A model generated the notes under the pieces. That model had not been told where the DNA came from and did no database searches. It saw nothing but the letters and a program-made list of their open reading frames with translations. The position numbers and the translations under genes are program-made. Shown in pieces: positions 1 through 8,302 of a stretch of DNA of 64,000 nucleotides (position 1 is the stretch's first letter; each line of letters begins with the position of its first letter). Origin of the DNA: Roseateles violae (GTDB lineage Bacteria; Pseudomonadota; Gammaproteobacteria; Burkholderiales; Burkholderiaceae_C); the NCBI RefSeq assembly GCF_030410485.1, contig NZ_JAUHHC010000001.1, positions 992,001-1,056,000 of the forward strand, written 5' to 3'.

Positions 1-242
1 GCCCGGCGCAGGCGACGGCGCAGACCGCGGCATCGAACGCGGCGGTGGCCACGCTGCGCGACACGCATGCGGTGGTGGTCCGCAACACGGCCGTCCCGCA
101 CAGCCTGCGTGGCAATCCGGCCGCCAATGCCGACCCGACCACGATGTCGCATCCGCTGCGCATCTCGACCCATCTGTTCCACAACATGGCTGACGTGGAC
201 AACCTGGTCGCCAAGCTGCTGCTGGTGGTGCCGCATCCCTGA
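1..242 (+). CDS. Class V-fold PLP-dependent aminotransferase, C-terminal end (partial)
   Basis: This is the 3' end of a gene that begins before the window. The frame is open from base 3 to the TGA at 240-242 and gives about 79 residues. The tail holds the motif RISTHLFHNMADVDNLV, which matches the C-terminal small-domain signature of class V aminotransferases of the isopenicillin-N-epimerase/cysteine-desulfurase-like group. The PLP lysine lies outside the window, so the exact reaction cannot be read. The next gene, 87 bases downstream on the same strand, encodes a RidA protein, a family that clears reactive enamine/imine products of PLP enzymes. A functional link is therefore plausible but inferred. 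Confidence 0.6.
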   Translation, partial: PAQATAQTAASNAAVATLRDTHAVVVRNTAVPHSLRGNPAANADPTTMSHPLRISTHLFHNMADVDNLVAKLLLVVPHP

Positions 243-329
243 GAAAGAAAGGGCGGCGGGTGTTGCTGCCGGCCCCGGTGCAGGGGAGCCATCACCCGCC
301 CGACCAAACGAACCATGAAAGGAGACGCG

Positions 330-788
330 ATGAGTCTGCGCAGCATCGGCCTGACGATCGTGACGGCGGCGGCCTCGGTGGCGCTGCTGGGCTGTGCCGC
401 CCCGACGGGCGGACGCACGGTGCACACCACCGGCAACGTCTACCCGGCCATCGGCCCGTATTCGCAGATGGTGCAATCCGGCAATACCTACTACCTGTCC
501 GGCGTCATTCCGCTGAACAAGGCCGGCAATGCCGTCGAAGGCAGCAGCATCGAGGAGCAGACGCGGCTGGTGCTCGGCTATATCGGCGAGATCCTGAAGG
601 CGCAGGGCATGAGCCATGAGAACGTGGTGATGTCCAATGTCTTCATGAAGGACCTGAACGAGTTCGCGAAGATGAACGCGGTCTACGGCGAGTTCTTCAA
701 GAGCGCGCCGCCCAGCCGCGCGACCGTCGAAGTGGCGCGTCTGCCGCGCGACGTGAGGATCGAGATCGCGGTGATCGCGGTCAAGTAG
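330..788 (+). CDS. RidA family protein with lipoprotein signal
   Basis: This 152-residue protein has a RidA/YjgF core, a family of enamine/imine deaminases. The conserved segment PSRATVEVARLPRDVRIEI near the C-terminus carries Arg130, equivalent to the catalytic arginine of E. coli RidA. Residues 1-21 form a signal peptide ending in the lipobox LLGC (Cys22), so the protein should be exported and lipid-anchored, unlike cytosolic RidA. The ATG at 330 is chosen because GGAG at 321-324 is correctly spaced; an in-frame ATG at 315 lacks such a site. It follows an aminotransferase gene. The substrate is unknown. Confidence 0.82.
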   Translation: MSLRSIGLTIVTAAASVALLGCAAPTGGRTVHTTGNVYPAIGPYSQMVQSGNTYYLSGVIPLNKAGNAVEGSSIEEQTRLVLGYIGEILKAQGMSHENVVMSNVFMKDLNEFAKMNAVYGEFFKSAPPSRATVEVARLPRDVRIEIAVIAVK

Positions 789-838
789 CGCAGCCCGGCG
801 CCGCGCCGGTGGCAGCCCTGCTGTAGAGTCCGGGCATC

Positions 839-1471
839 ATGCTCGCGACGCTCGCCACCATCGCCGTTCTGCACTGGGCCGTGCTGCTGATCCCCGGCTT
901 CAACTTCGTGCTGATCGGCCAGCTGGCGGCGGGCGGGGCGCGGCCCAAGGCCTTGGCGGCGGTCGGCGGCATGACGCTGGCAACGCTCAGCTGGGCGCTG
1001 CTGGCCGTGCTGGGCGTGGGCGTCGTGTTCACCGCGCAGCCGGCGCTGCGCCAGCTGGCGCAGCTGGCCGGCGGCCTCTACCTGCTGCAGCTGGCCTGGA
1101 AGCTGTGGGTCTCGCGCAAGCAGCCGGTGGCGGCGAACGAGCGGGCGCTGTCGCATGCCGGCGCCTTTCGCGCCGGCTTCTTCACCAGCATGCTGAACCC
1201 CAAGATCGCGCTCTTCTACGGCAGCGTCTTCGCCACCGCAATGCCGGCGCAGCCGAGCCTGGCAATGTCGGCCGGCGCGGTCGCGCTGGTCTTCGTCAAC
1301 TCGGTGGTCTGGCATTCCTCGCTGGCCTATGCGCTGTCGCAGCCGACGGTCCAGCGCGCCTATCTGCGCCACTTCCAGCGCCTCAACCAGCTCTCGGCCG
1401 CCATCGTCGGCGCCTTCGGCGCACGCCTGCTCGCCACGACGCTGCAGGAGTGGCGCGCGCGCGCCTCCTGA
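839..1471 (+). CDS. LysE/RhtB family amino-acid exporter
   Basis: A 210-residue polytopic inner-membrane protein with the LysE/RhtB layout of about six hydrophobic segments. The N-terminus LLIPGFNFVLIGQLA fits the family PGPN-like motif in altered form (PGFN). The central stretch FRAGFFTSMLNPKIALFYGS matches the family signature (F..G...N..NPK...F). Such proteins export amino acids or their derivatives such as threonine, homoserine, lysine or arginine. The substrate cannot be read from sequence. It stands alone between the RidA and CYTH-CHAD genes, with about 50 bases upstream and 70 downstream. Confidence 0.85.
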   Translation: MLATLATIAVLHWAVLLIPGFNFVLIGQLAAGGARPKALAAVGGMTLATLSWALLAVLGVGVVFTAQPALRQLAQLAGGLYLLQLAWKLWVSRKQPVAANERALSHAGAFRAGFFTSMLNPKIALFYGSVFATAMPAQPSLAMSAGAVALVFVNSVVWHSSLAYALSQPTVQRAYLRHFQRLNQLSAAIVGAFGARLLATTLQEWRARAS

Positions 1472-1541
1472 CGAGACAGATCGATAAAGAGCGTCACGAC
1501 TCGCCCTGCGCCGGGTCGAGCGAGCAGCAGGAAAAAAGACG

Positions 1542-3047
1542 ATGCGCGAAATCGAACTGAAGTTCCAGGTGCCGGCCGCCCGGCGGGCGGCGCTGCAGGC
1601 CGCTTTTGCCAAGGCCCGCCGCGCGCCGCTGCGCGCGCATTACTTCGACACCGAGGACGGCGCGCTGGCGCGCCAGGCCATCGCGCTGCGGCTGCGTCTG
1701 GAGCCCGCGGGCTGGGTGCAGACCCTGAAGGGCGGCGGCTTTCCGAACCGGATCGAGCACAACGTCGAGCTGGGACATTCGCCCGAGCCGCCGCGGCTGG
1801 ACATCGAGCGCCATCGCGCGGACTGCCCGGCGCTGCACGCCGCGCTGGCGGCCGCCGGAGAGCGGCTGCGCGAGCGCTTCTGCATCGAGGTCCAGCGGCG
1901 CATCCTGACGCTGCGGCGCGAGGGCGCCGAGCTGGAGCTGGCCTACGACCTCGGCACCCTGCGCGCGGGCGCCGCCCGCGAGCCGCTGACGATCTGCGAG
2001 CTGGAGATCGAGCTGAAGCAGGGGCCGACCCGCGCGCTGTTCGCCGAGGCCGCGCGCCGGCAGCAGCGCCACGGGCTCTGGCTCGATCCGGGCTCCAAGT
2101 CGGCGCGCGGCACGCGCCTGGCCGAACAGGGCAATGATCAGGCCCCGCCGGCCCGGGCGGTCGCGCCGGCCGTGGAGGCCGGCATGCCGGCCGCGCGCTT
2201 CGCCCGCCGCGTGATCGCCGGCTGCCTGCAGCAGGTGCTGGCCAATGCGGCCTGCGTCGCCGCCGGCCGCCACCACGCCGAGGACGAGCATCTGCACCAG
2301 CTGCGCATCGGCCTGCGCCGGCTGCGCATCGCGATCGAGGAACTGGCCGAGCTGAACAGCGGCATCGATCCGAACTGGGCGCCGCTGCTGGCCGAGACCT
2401 TCCGCCGGCTCGGTGCCGGCCGCGATGCGGCGATGCTGGCCCGGCTGGCGCGCCAGCAGTTGCTGCAGGCCGCCGGCGCGCCGGTGCTGCCGCCGGCAAT
2501 GATGAGGGCGAGGCCTGGGCCGGACGATGCGGACGATGCCGGCGAGTGCGTCCGACGTGCCGGGTTCCAGTCGCTGCTGCTGGCGATCGCGGCCTTCGCC
2601 CATGGCGAGGAAGAGGACGAGGCCGGGCAGGCCGCCTTCGAGGGCTCGGTGCTCGAGGCGCTGACGCCGCGGCTCGACGAGTTGCACCGCAGGGTCCGGC
2701 GCGCGGCCCGGCGCTTCGAAGCGGCGCCCGCCGCGAAGCAGCACCGCGCGCGCAAGCGCCTGAAGCGCCTGCGCTATCTGGCGGAGTTCATCGCGCCGCT
2801 GTTCCGGCGCAAGGCGGTCGCCCGCTATCTGCAGGCGCTGGAGCCGGCACAGGAGGCGCTGGGCGCGCTGAACGACCGCGTCGTCGCGCTGCATGCCTGC
2901 CGCGGCTTGGCTGGCGAGTCGGCGGGCCAATGGTTCGCGATCGGCTGGCTGGCCGCGCAACACCGGCCGGGTGTCGCTGCGGCGGCCGCGGCGCTGGCGC
3001 GTGCCGCCGACGCCCGGCCTTTCTGGCGCGGCAGGCCCAAGGCCTAG
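1542..3047 (+). CDS. CYTH and CHAD domain-containing protein
   Basis: A 501-residue two-domain protein. Residues 1 to about 200 form a CYTH (triphosphate tunnel metalloenzyme) domain that opens with the ExExK motif (Glu3, Glu5, Lys7). Residues about 215-495 form a CHAD domain, a helical histidine- and arginine-rich module seen in HLHQLRIGLRRLRIAIEEL and again in QHRARKRLKRLRYLAEF. CYTH enzymes hydrolyse triphosphates and CHAD binds polyphosphate, so inorganic polyphosphate or triphosphate is the likely ligand. A stretch around residues 320-350 is rich in Asp and Glu. No partner gene is evident. Confidence 0.88.
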   Translation: MREIELKFQVPAARRAALQAAFAKARRAPLRAHYFDTEDGALARQAIALRLRLEPAGWVQTLKGGGFPNRIEHNVELGHSPEPPRLDIERHRADCPALHAALAAAGERLRERFCIEVQRRILTLRREGAELELAYDLGTLRAGAAREPLTICELEIELKQGPTRALFAEAARRQQRHGLWLDPGSKSARGTRLAEQGNDQAPPARAVAPAVEAGMPAARFARRVIAGCLQQVLANAACVAAGRHHAEDEHLHQLRIGLRRLRIAIEELAELNSGIDPNWAPLLAETFRRLGAGRDAAMLARLARQQLLQAAGAPVLPPAMMRARPGPDDADDAGECVRRAGFQSLLLAIAAFAHGEEEDEAGQAAFEGSVLEALTPRLDELHRRVRRAARRFEAAPAAKQHRARKRLKRLRYLAEFIAPLFRRKAVARYLQALEPAQEALGALNDRVVALHACRGLAGESAGQWFAIGWLAAQHRPGVAAAAAALARAADARPFWRGRPKA

Positions 3048-3060
3048 CGGATCCTGCGCT

Positions 3061-3348
3061 TCAACCCTTTCCGTAGCGCCGCTCGCGGCTGGGTGCACCG
3101 AAGCGGCCGGCCGTCAGGTCGGCGAAGGCGGTGAACAACCAGGGGCAGCCGGGCGCGAGCGCATAGAGCTGGCGGTGGCCGGTCGAGCGGCGGCGCACGG
3201 TGATCAGGCGGTCGGGCAGGCCCAGGGCGCCAAGATCGGCCGAGGGTGCGCCGCCGGACAACTCGAAATCGGCCGGTTCGAAGCCGGCGAGGGTCAGGGT
3301 GCTGGCCAGTTCGGCCCAGCGCGCGGCCTGGTCGGTGCTTGCAATCAT
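3061..3348 (-). CDS. Hypothetical protein, 95 residues
   Basis: A short minus-strand gene between the CYTH-CHAD gene (convergent, 13 bases away) and the IclR gene (same strand, stop at 3411). I do not recognise the family. The product begins MIASTDQAARW and has an amphipathic N-terminal half rich in Ala and Leu. Its C-terminal half contains GHRQLYALAPGCPWLFTAF, then a basic tail ending RRYGKG. No signal peptide or membrane segment is visible. Composition reads as real coding sequence rather than antisense. An alternative start is the in-frame ATG at 3363. A G-run precedes the ATG chosen here. Confidence 0.55.
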   Translation of the reverse strand: MIASTDQAARWAELASTLTLAGFEPADFELSGGAPSADLGALGLPDRLITVRRRSTGHRQLYALAPGCPWLFTAFADLTAGRFGAPSRERRYGKG

Positions 3349-3410
3349 GATGGCCCCCAGCATCGGCGACGCAGATGGCGCGGCTGTGACAAGCCGAGCG
3401 GCGCAGCCGC

Positions 3411-4187
3411 TTACAGGCTGCGTGCCAACGCCGCCGCCGCCTCGCGCAGGCGCGGCACCAGGCCCAGCGCCTGCGCCAGCGGCAGGCGTGCGGCCGGCGC
3501 CTGCAGCGCGACCGCGCAGCGCACCGGCTGCTGCTCGCCGGCACCGGGCTCGCGCACCGGCACGGCCACGCAGTTCAGGCCCTCGACGAATTCCTGGTCG
3601 TCGACCGCATAGCCCTCGCGGCGTATGCGCTCCAGCTCGGTCTCCAGCGCGGCGGCGCTGGCCAGCGTGGTCGCCGTATGCCGGCTCAGCGTCAGGCCTT
3701 GCAGCAGCTGCCGGCGCTGGCGCGCCGGCATGAAGGCCAGGAACAGCTTGCCGCTGGCCGAGGCGTGCAGCGGCACGCGGGTGCCGGCACGCAATTCCAT
3801 GCGCAGCGGAAAGGCCGCCTCCACCCGGTCGAGATAGATCACGTCGGCGCCGGACAGGGCGGTCAGATTGCAGCTCTCGCCGATGTCGTTGACCAGGCTG
3901 CGCAGCACCGCATGGCGCACGCCCTGCTGCGCGCTGCCGGCCAGCATCGCCTCGGCCATGCGCAGTGCGCGGCCGCCCAGCGCATAGCGGCGGCCGTCCG
4001 GCTCGCGCTGCAGCAGGCCGGCGCTTTCCAGCTGCTGCAACATGCGGTGCAGGGTGGGCTTGGGCCAGGCGATCTCCGGCCGCGCCTGCAGCTCGGCCAG
4101 GCTTTGCGGGCGGCCGAGGCCGGCCATCAGCTCCAGCAGTTCGAGCAGGCGCAGTCCGGGCGTGGTGGAATCGGGATCGGCGGGCAT
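3411..4187 (-). CDS. IclR family transcriptional regulator
   Basis: A 258-residue regulator. Residues about 10-70 form a winged helix-turn-helix (SLAELQ...PKPTLHRMLQQLESAGLL). Residues about 85-250 form the IclR effector-binding domain, including SGKLFLAFMPARQR and EGYAVDDQEFVEGLNCVAVPV, which are typical of the family. It is transcribed away from the five-gene operon starting at 4259, with 71 bases between the start codons. That gap contains a perfect palindrome. By the usual IclR arrangement it probably controls that operon in response to a small metabolite; the effector is unknown. Confidence 0.9.
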   Translation of the reverse strand: MPADPDSTTPGLRLLELLELMAGLGRPQSLAELQARPEIAWPKPTLHRMLQQLESAGLLQREPDGRRYALGGRALRMAEAMLAGSAQQGVRHAVLRSLVNDIGESCNLTALSGADVIYLDRVEAAFPLRMELRAGTRVPLHASASGKLFLAFMPARQRRQLLQGLTLSRHTATTLASAAALETELERIRREGYAVDDQEFVEGLNCVAVPVREPGAGEQQPVRCAVALQAPAARLPLAQALGLVPRLREAAAALARSL

Positions 4188-4190
4188 GAA

Positions 4191-4205
4191 TCTCGAAATA
4201 CGAGA
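4191..4205. promoter_or_regulatory. Candidate IclR operator (15-bp palindrome)
   Basis: The sequence TCTCGAAATACGAGA has perfect 5-bp arms around a 5-bp AT-rich spacer. It lies 3 bases upstream of the IclR gene start and 54 bases upstream of the divergent SDR start. A third CGAGA copy occurs at about 4224-4228. Location and symmetry fit an autoregulatory operator that also controls the divergent operon. Binding by this regulator is inferred. Confidence 0.5.
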
Positions 4206-4258
4206 CGAACAAACGAAAGAAATCGAGATGATTGTCGCCGCCGATTAAGCTGACCGCA

Positions 4259-5092
4259 ATGAAAACCATGTTTGCCAACGCCGTCATCACCGGCGCCTGC
4301 GGCGGCTTCGGCCAGGCGCTGGCGCGGCGGCTGCTGGACCAGGGCGCGGCCGTCGCGCTGCTAGGGCTGAACCGCAGCGCGCTGGACGAGTTGCAGCGCC
4401 TGGCGCCCGGGCGCACGACCGTCTACACGCCCGATGTCAGCGACACGGCGGCGATGCAGGCCTGCGCGGCCGACTGGATCGCGCGCCAGGGCGCGCCCGA
4501 TCTGGTGATCGCCAATGCCGGCGTGGCCGGCGGCTATCGCACCGAAGAGGCGGCCGATCTCGCTTTCTTCCGCCGCGCGCTGGAGATCAATCTGCTGGGT
4601 GTGGCGAGCACCTTCCAGCCCTTTCTGGCGCCGATGCTGGCGGCGCGCCGGGCCGAGCCGCAGCGCCGCCGTGCGCTGGTCGGCGTGGCCAGCCTGGCCG
4701 GCTGGCGCGGCATGCCGGGCAATGGCGCCTACTGCGCCAGCAAGGCCGGGCTGATCGCCTATCTGCAGAGCCTGCGCGCCGATTTGCGCGACAGCGGCCT
4801 GCAAGTCAGCACCGTCAGCCCCGGCTATCTGCGCACCGCGATGACGGCCGGCAACCGCTTCGCGATGCCGGGCCTGATGGCGCCGGAGGTGGCGGCCGCA
4901 ACCCTGCTGGCGCGCGTGGCCCGCGGCGCCGAGCAGGTGGTGCTGCCGCGGCGGGTCGGCTGGCTGGCGCGGGCACTGGCGCTGCTGCCGGCGCCGATGC
5001 ACGACCGCATCCTGCTGGGCCAGCCACGCAAGCCGCGGCCCGGCGAACCGGGCGCCACGCCGGTGCCGGGACTTGACGAAGCAAAGCATTGA
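4259..5092 (+). CDS. SDR family NAD(P)-dependent oxidoreductase
   Basis: A 277-residue classical short-chain dehydrogenase. The cofactor loop is TGACGGFG (residues 11-18), NAG is at 86-88, and the catalytic triad is Ser145, Tyr158 and Lys162 (YCASK). SDRs interconvert alcohols and ketones with NAD(P)H. It is the first gene of a five-gene run in which every junction overlaps; its stop TGA shares a base with the next ATG (TGATG at 5090-5094). Partnered with a flavin monooxygenase, it may oxidise an alcohol to the ketone that the monooxygenase attacks, or act on that enzyme's product; this is inference. Confidence 0.87.
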   Translation: MKTMFANAVITGACGGFGQALARRLLDQGAAVALLGLNRSALDELQRLAPGRTTVYTPDVSDTAAMQACAADWIARQGAPDLVIANAGVAGGYRTEEAADLAFFRRALEINLLGVASTFQPFLAPMLAARRAEPQRRRALVGVASLAGWRGMPGNGAYCASKAGLIAYLQSLRADLRDSGLQVSTVSPGYLRTAMTAGNRFAMPGLMAPEVAAATLLARVARGAEQVVLPRRVGWLARALALLPAPMHDRILLGQPRKPRPGEPGATPVPGLDEAKH

Positions 5093-6411
5093 TGACGATG
5101 AGCACGACGATCGCGAGCGAAGAACAATACGCGCTGATCGGCGCCGGGCCCTCGGGCCTGGCCGCCGCGCGCAATCTGCAGAAGGAGGGCCTGGCCTTCC
5201 AGGGCTTCGAGGCCTATGCCGATGTCGGTGGGCTGTGGAATATCGGCAACCCGCGCAGCACGGTTTACGAATCGGCGCATCTGATCTCGAGCAAGCGCAC
5301 GACCGAGTTCGCCGAGTTCCCGATGGGCGAGGAGGTGGCCGACTACCCGAGCCATCGCGAGCTGAACGACTACTTCGGCCGTTTCGCCGACCACTTCGAT
5401 CTGCGCCGGCATTTCCTCTTCAATGCGCGGGTGCTGCGGATCGAGCCGCTGGGCGAGGGCACCAGCCCCTTGTGGCGTGTCCGCTGGCGCGACGCCGAGG
5501 GCCGCGAGCGCGAGGCGATCTACAAGGGCGTGATCATCGCCAACGGCACCCTGGCCGAGCCGAGCATGCCGCGCTTCAAGGGCCGCTTCGAGGGCGAGCT
5601 GCTGCACACCAGCCAGTACAAGAGCGCGCGCCAGTTCTCGGAGAAGCGCGTGCTGATCATCGGTGCCGGCAACTCGGGCTGCGACATCGCCGTCGATGCG
5701 GTCCATTACGCGAAGAGCGTGGACATCTCGGTGCGGCGCGGCTACTACTTCGTGCCCAAGTATGTGTTCGGCAAGCCGGCCGACACGATAGGCGGCAAGA
5801 TCCGATTGCCGGCCTGGCTGAAGCAGAAGATCGACTCGACCGTGCTGCAATGGTTCACCGGCGATCCGGTGCGCTTCGGCTTCCCCAAGCCGGACTACAA
5901 GATGTACGAGTCGCACCCGGTGGTGAACTCGCTGATCCTGCACCACCTGGGTCATGGCGACATCCAGGTCAAGCCGGACATCGAGCGCTTCGAGGGCTCG
6001 ACGGTCGTCTTCAAGGACGGCCGCCGCCAGGACTACGACCTGGTGCTGGCCGCCACCGGCTACAAGCTGCATTACCCCTTCATCGCGCCCGAGCTGCTGA
6101 ACTGGCAGGGCATGGCGCCGCAGCTCTACCTGAACATCTTCGCGCCGCTGTTCGACAACCTGGCGGTGATGGGCATGATCGAGGCCAGCGGCATCGGCTG
6201 GCAGGGCCGCTACGAGCAGGGCGAGCTGATCGCGCGCGTGTTCAAGGCGCAGGGCACGGCCAAGGCGACCGAGTTCGCCAAGGCCAAGGCGGGCCCGCCG
6301 CCCGATCTGAGCGGCGGCTACAAGTACCTGAAGCTCGAGCGCATGGCCTACTACGTCCACAAGGACAGCTATCGCGGCGCCGTGCGCGCGGCGGCGAAGG
6401 CGCTGGCATGA
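5092..6411 (+). CDS. Flavin-containing monooxygenase (FMO-like)
   Basis: A 439-residue class B flavin monooxygenase. The FAD-binding motif GAGPSG is at residues 17-22 and the NADPH-binding motif GAGNSG at about 191-196. The FMO signature F-x-G-x3-H-x3-Y spans Phe166 to Tyr176, and the ATGY motif is at 321-324. Tyr rather than Trp at the end of the signature favours FMO over classical Baeyer-Villiger enzymes. Such enzymes insert one oxygen atom into N, S or carbonyl substrates using NADPH and O2. Start chosen at the ATG overlapping the SDR stop; ATG 5098 is an alternative. The substrate is unknown. Confidence 0.87.
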   Translation: MTMSTTIASEEQYALIGAGPSGLAAARNLQKEGLAFQGFEAYADVGGLWNIGNPRSTVYESAHLISSKRTTEFAEFPMGEEVADYPSHRELNDYFGRFADHFDLRRHFLFNARVLRIEPLGEGTSPLWRVRWRDAEGREREAIYKGVIIANGTLAEPSMPRFKGRFEGELLHTSQYKSARQFSEKRVLIIGAGNSGCDIAVDAVHYAKSVDISVRRGYYFVPKYVFGKPADTIGGKIRLPAWLKQKIDSTVLQWFTGDPVRFGFPKPDYKMYESHPVVNSLILHHLGHGDIQVKPDIERFEGSTVVFKDGRRQDYDLVLAATGYKLHYPFIAPELLNWQGMAPQLYLNIFAPLFDNLAVMGMIEASGIGWQGRYEQGELIARVFKAQGTAKATEFAKAKAGPPPDLSGGYKYLKLERMAYYVHKDSYRGAVRAAAKALA

Positions 6412-7331
6412 ACGTCGACGAGGTCCGCCTCAACTTCAACCCGGCCTCGCTGCAGGCGCTGAACGCGGTGCTGGCCTTCCTGATGTTCGGCATCGCGCTG
6501 GACACGCGCATCGCCGATTTCAAACGCGTGCTGAAGATGCCGCTGGCGATGGGCGCCGGCATCGCCGCGCAGTTCCTGCTGCTGCCGGCGCTGACCTTCG
6601 TGCTGACGCTGGTCCTCAAGCCCTCGCCCAGCATCGCGCTGGGCATGATCCTGGTCGCCTGCTGCCCGCCCGGCAATATCTCCAACATCATCACGCACCG
6701 CGCCGGCGGCAATGTCGCGCTGTCGGTGTCGATGACGGCAATCTCGAACGCGCTGGCCATCGTGCTGATGCCGCTGAACCTGGCCTTCTGGGGCAGCCTG
6801 CATCCGACGGCCGCGCCGCTGCTGAAGACGATCGCCCTGGACCCGCTGGAGATGGGCCTGCACATCGTCATCATCATCGGCCTTCCTTTCGTGCTTGGCA
6901 TCGCCTTCGCGCGTCGCTGGCCGGCATTGACCGAGCGCATCAAGAAGCCGGCGCGCACGCTGAGCTTTGTCTGCCTGGTCGTCTTCATCGTCGCCGCGAT
7001 CGCCGGCAACTGGCGCTACTTCATCGACTATGTCGGCCTGGTGCTGCTGGCCGTCGTGCTGCACGACGGCCTGGCCTATGGCCTGGGCTATTTCACCGCC
7101 AAGGCGGTGGGGCTGAAGGAATACGACCGCCGCGCGGTCTCGGTCGAGGTCGGCATCCGCAATGCGGGCCTGGGCCTGGTGCTGATCTTCGGCTTCTTCG
7201 GCGGCCTGGGCGGCATGGCGGTCGTCGCCGGCGTCTGGGGCTTCTGGGACATCATTGCCGGCATGGCCCTGGCCGGCTGGTGGGCGCGACGGCCGGCCGC
7301 GCGCACGCGCTTCGAGGGCGTCGGCGAATGA
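6408..7331 (+). CDS. Bile acid:sodium symporter family transporter
   Basis: A 307-residue membrane protein with about nine hydrophobic segments, of the BASS/SBF type. Family-like features are the segment ACCPPGNISNIITHRAGGN and the later EVGIRNAGLGLVLIFGF, which resemble the two sodium-site motifs of bacterial ASBT homologues. It is expected to import an organic anion with Na+. Its ATG overlaps the monooxygenase stop (ATGA), so it is probably translationally coupled and supplies the substrate of the operon enzymes. The cargo could be a steroid-like or other organic acid; sequence alone does not decide. Confidence 0.85.
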   Translation: MNVDEVRLNFNPASLQALNAVLAFLMFGIALDTRIADFKRVLKMPLAMGAGIAAQFLLLPALTFVLTLVLKPSPSIALGMILVACCPPGNISNIITHRAGGNVALSVSMTAISNALAIVLMPLNLAFWGSLHPTAAPLLKTIALDPLEMGLHIVIIIGLPFVLGIAFARRWPALTERIKKPARTLSFVCLVVFIVAAIAGNWRYFIDYVGLVLLAVVLHDGLAYGLGYFTAKAVGLKEYDRRAVSVEVGIRNAGLGLVLIFGFFGGLGGMAVVAGVWGFWDIIAGMALAGWWARRPAARTRFEGVGE

Positions 7332-8302
7332 GCAGAATTCTGATCACCGGCGCCGATGGCTTTCTCGGCCGCAGCCTGGTGGCCGCGCTGGCGGGTAGCG
7401 GCGAGTGCGAGCTGCTGCTCGCGCAGGACGTGCGCGAGGTGCCGGCCGAGCGGCGGCTGCAAGGCGTCGTCTACGAGCGGCAGGACGTGCGCGCGGCCGA
7501 TCTGGTCGAGACGCTGCGCCGGCACCGGATCGACACCGTCGTCCACCTGGCCTCCATCGTCACCCCGGGCCGCGGCTCCAGCCGCGAGTTCGAGTATTCG
7601 GTCGACGTGCTGGGCACGCAGAACCTGCTGCAGGCCTGCGTCGCGACCGGTGTCCGGCACCTGCTGGTCAGCAGCAGCGGCGCCGCCTATGGCTATCACG
7701 CGGACAACCCGGACTGGCTGGTCGAGACCGATCCGCTGCGCGGCAACGAGGTCTTCGCCTATTCGCACCACAAGCGCCTGGTCGAGGAGACGCTGGCGCT
7801 GTACCGCCAGGTGCAGCCGCAGCTGAAGCAGACCATCTTTCGCATCGGCACCATCCTGGGCGAGACGGTGGACAACCAGATCACCGCGCTGTTCGAGAAA
7901 AGCAAGCTGATTGCCATCCGCGGCAGCGACAGCCCCTTTGTCTTCGTCTGGGACCGCGACGTGACCGGCGCCTTCCTGCACGCGCTGCGCAGCGGCCCGG
8001 AGCGGGGGCAGGGCATCTTCAATCTGGCCGGCGACGGCGCCCTGACGATGGACGAGATCGCCGCGCTGCTGGGCAAGCGGACGACGAGGTTCCCGGCTGG
8101 CCTGCTGACGGCGCTGCTGTGGCTGGGCTCGCGGCTGGGCATCAGCCGCTACGGGCCCGAGCAGCTGGACTTCCTGCGCTACCGGCCGGTGCTGCTGAAC
8201 CGGCGGCTGAAGCAGGAACTCGGCTATGTGCCGTCCAAGACCAGCCGCGAGGCCTTGCTCGCCTTCATCGCCGCGCGCGCCGCTGCCGGGCGGCCCTTGT
8301 GA
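7328..8302 (+). CDS. NAD-dependent epimerase/dehydratase (extended SDR)
   Basis: A 324-residue extended SDR. The NAD-binding loop GADGFLG is at residues 8-14, an active-site serine lies in LLVSSSGAAYGY, and the YxxxK pair is Tyr145/Lys149 (YSHHK). Relatives act on nucleotide sugars, or on sterol and polyol-like substrates as 3-beta-hydroxysteroid dehydrogenase-like enzymes. No sugar-nucleotide genes are nearby, and it is fused by an ATGA overlap to the symporter gene, so an alcohol dehydrogenase role in the same pathway is as likely as a sugar role. Confidence 0.82.
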   Translation: MSRILITGADGFLGRSLVAALAGSGECELLLAQDVREVPAERRLQGVVYERQDVRAADLVETLRRHRIDTVVHLASIVTPGRGSSREFEYSVDVLGTQNLLQACVATGVRHLLVSSSGAAYGYHADNPDWLVETDPLRGNEVFAYSHHKRLVEETLALYRQVQPQLKQTIFRIGTILGETVDNQITALFEKSKLIAIRGSDSPFVFVWDRDVTGAFLHALRSGPERGQGIFNLAGDGALTMDEIAALLGKRTTRFPAGLLTALLWLGSRLGISRYGPEQLDFLRYRPVLLNRRLKQELGYVPSKTSREALLAFIAARAAAGRPL

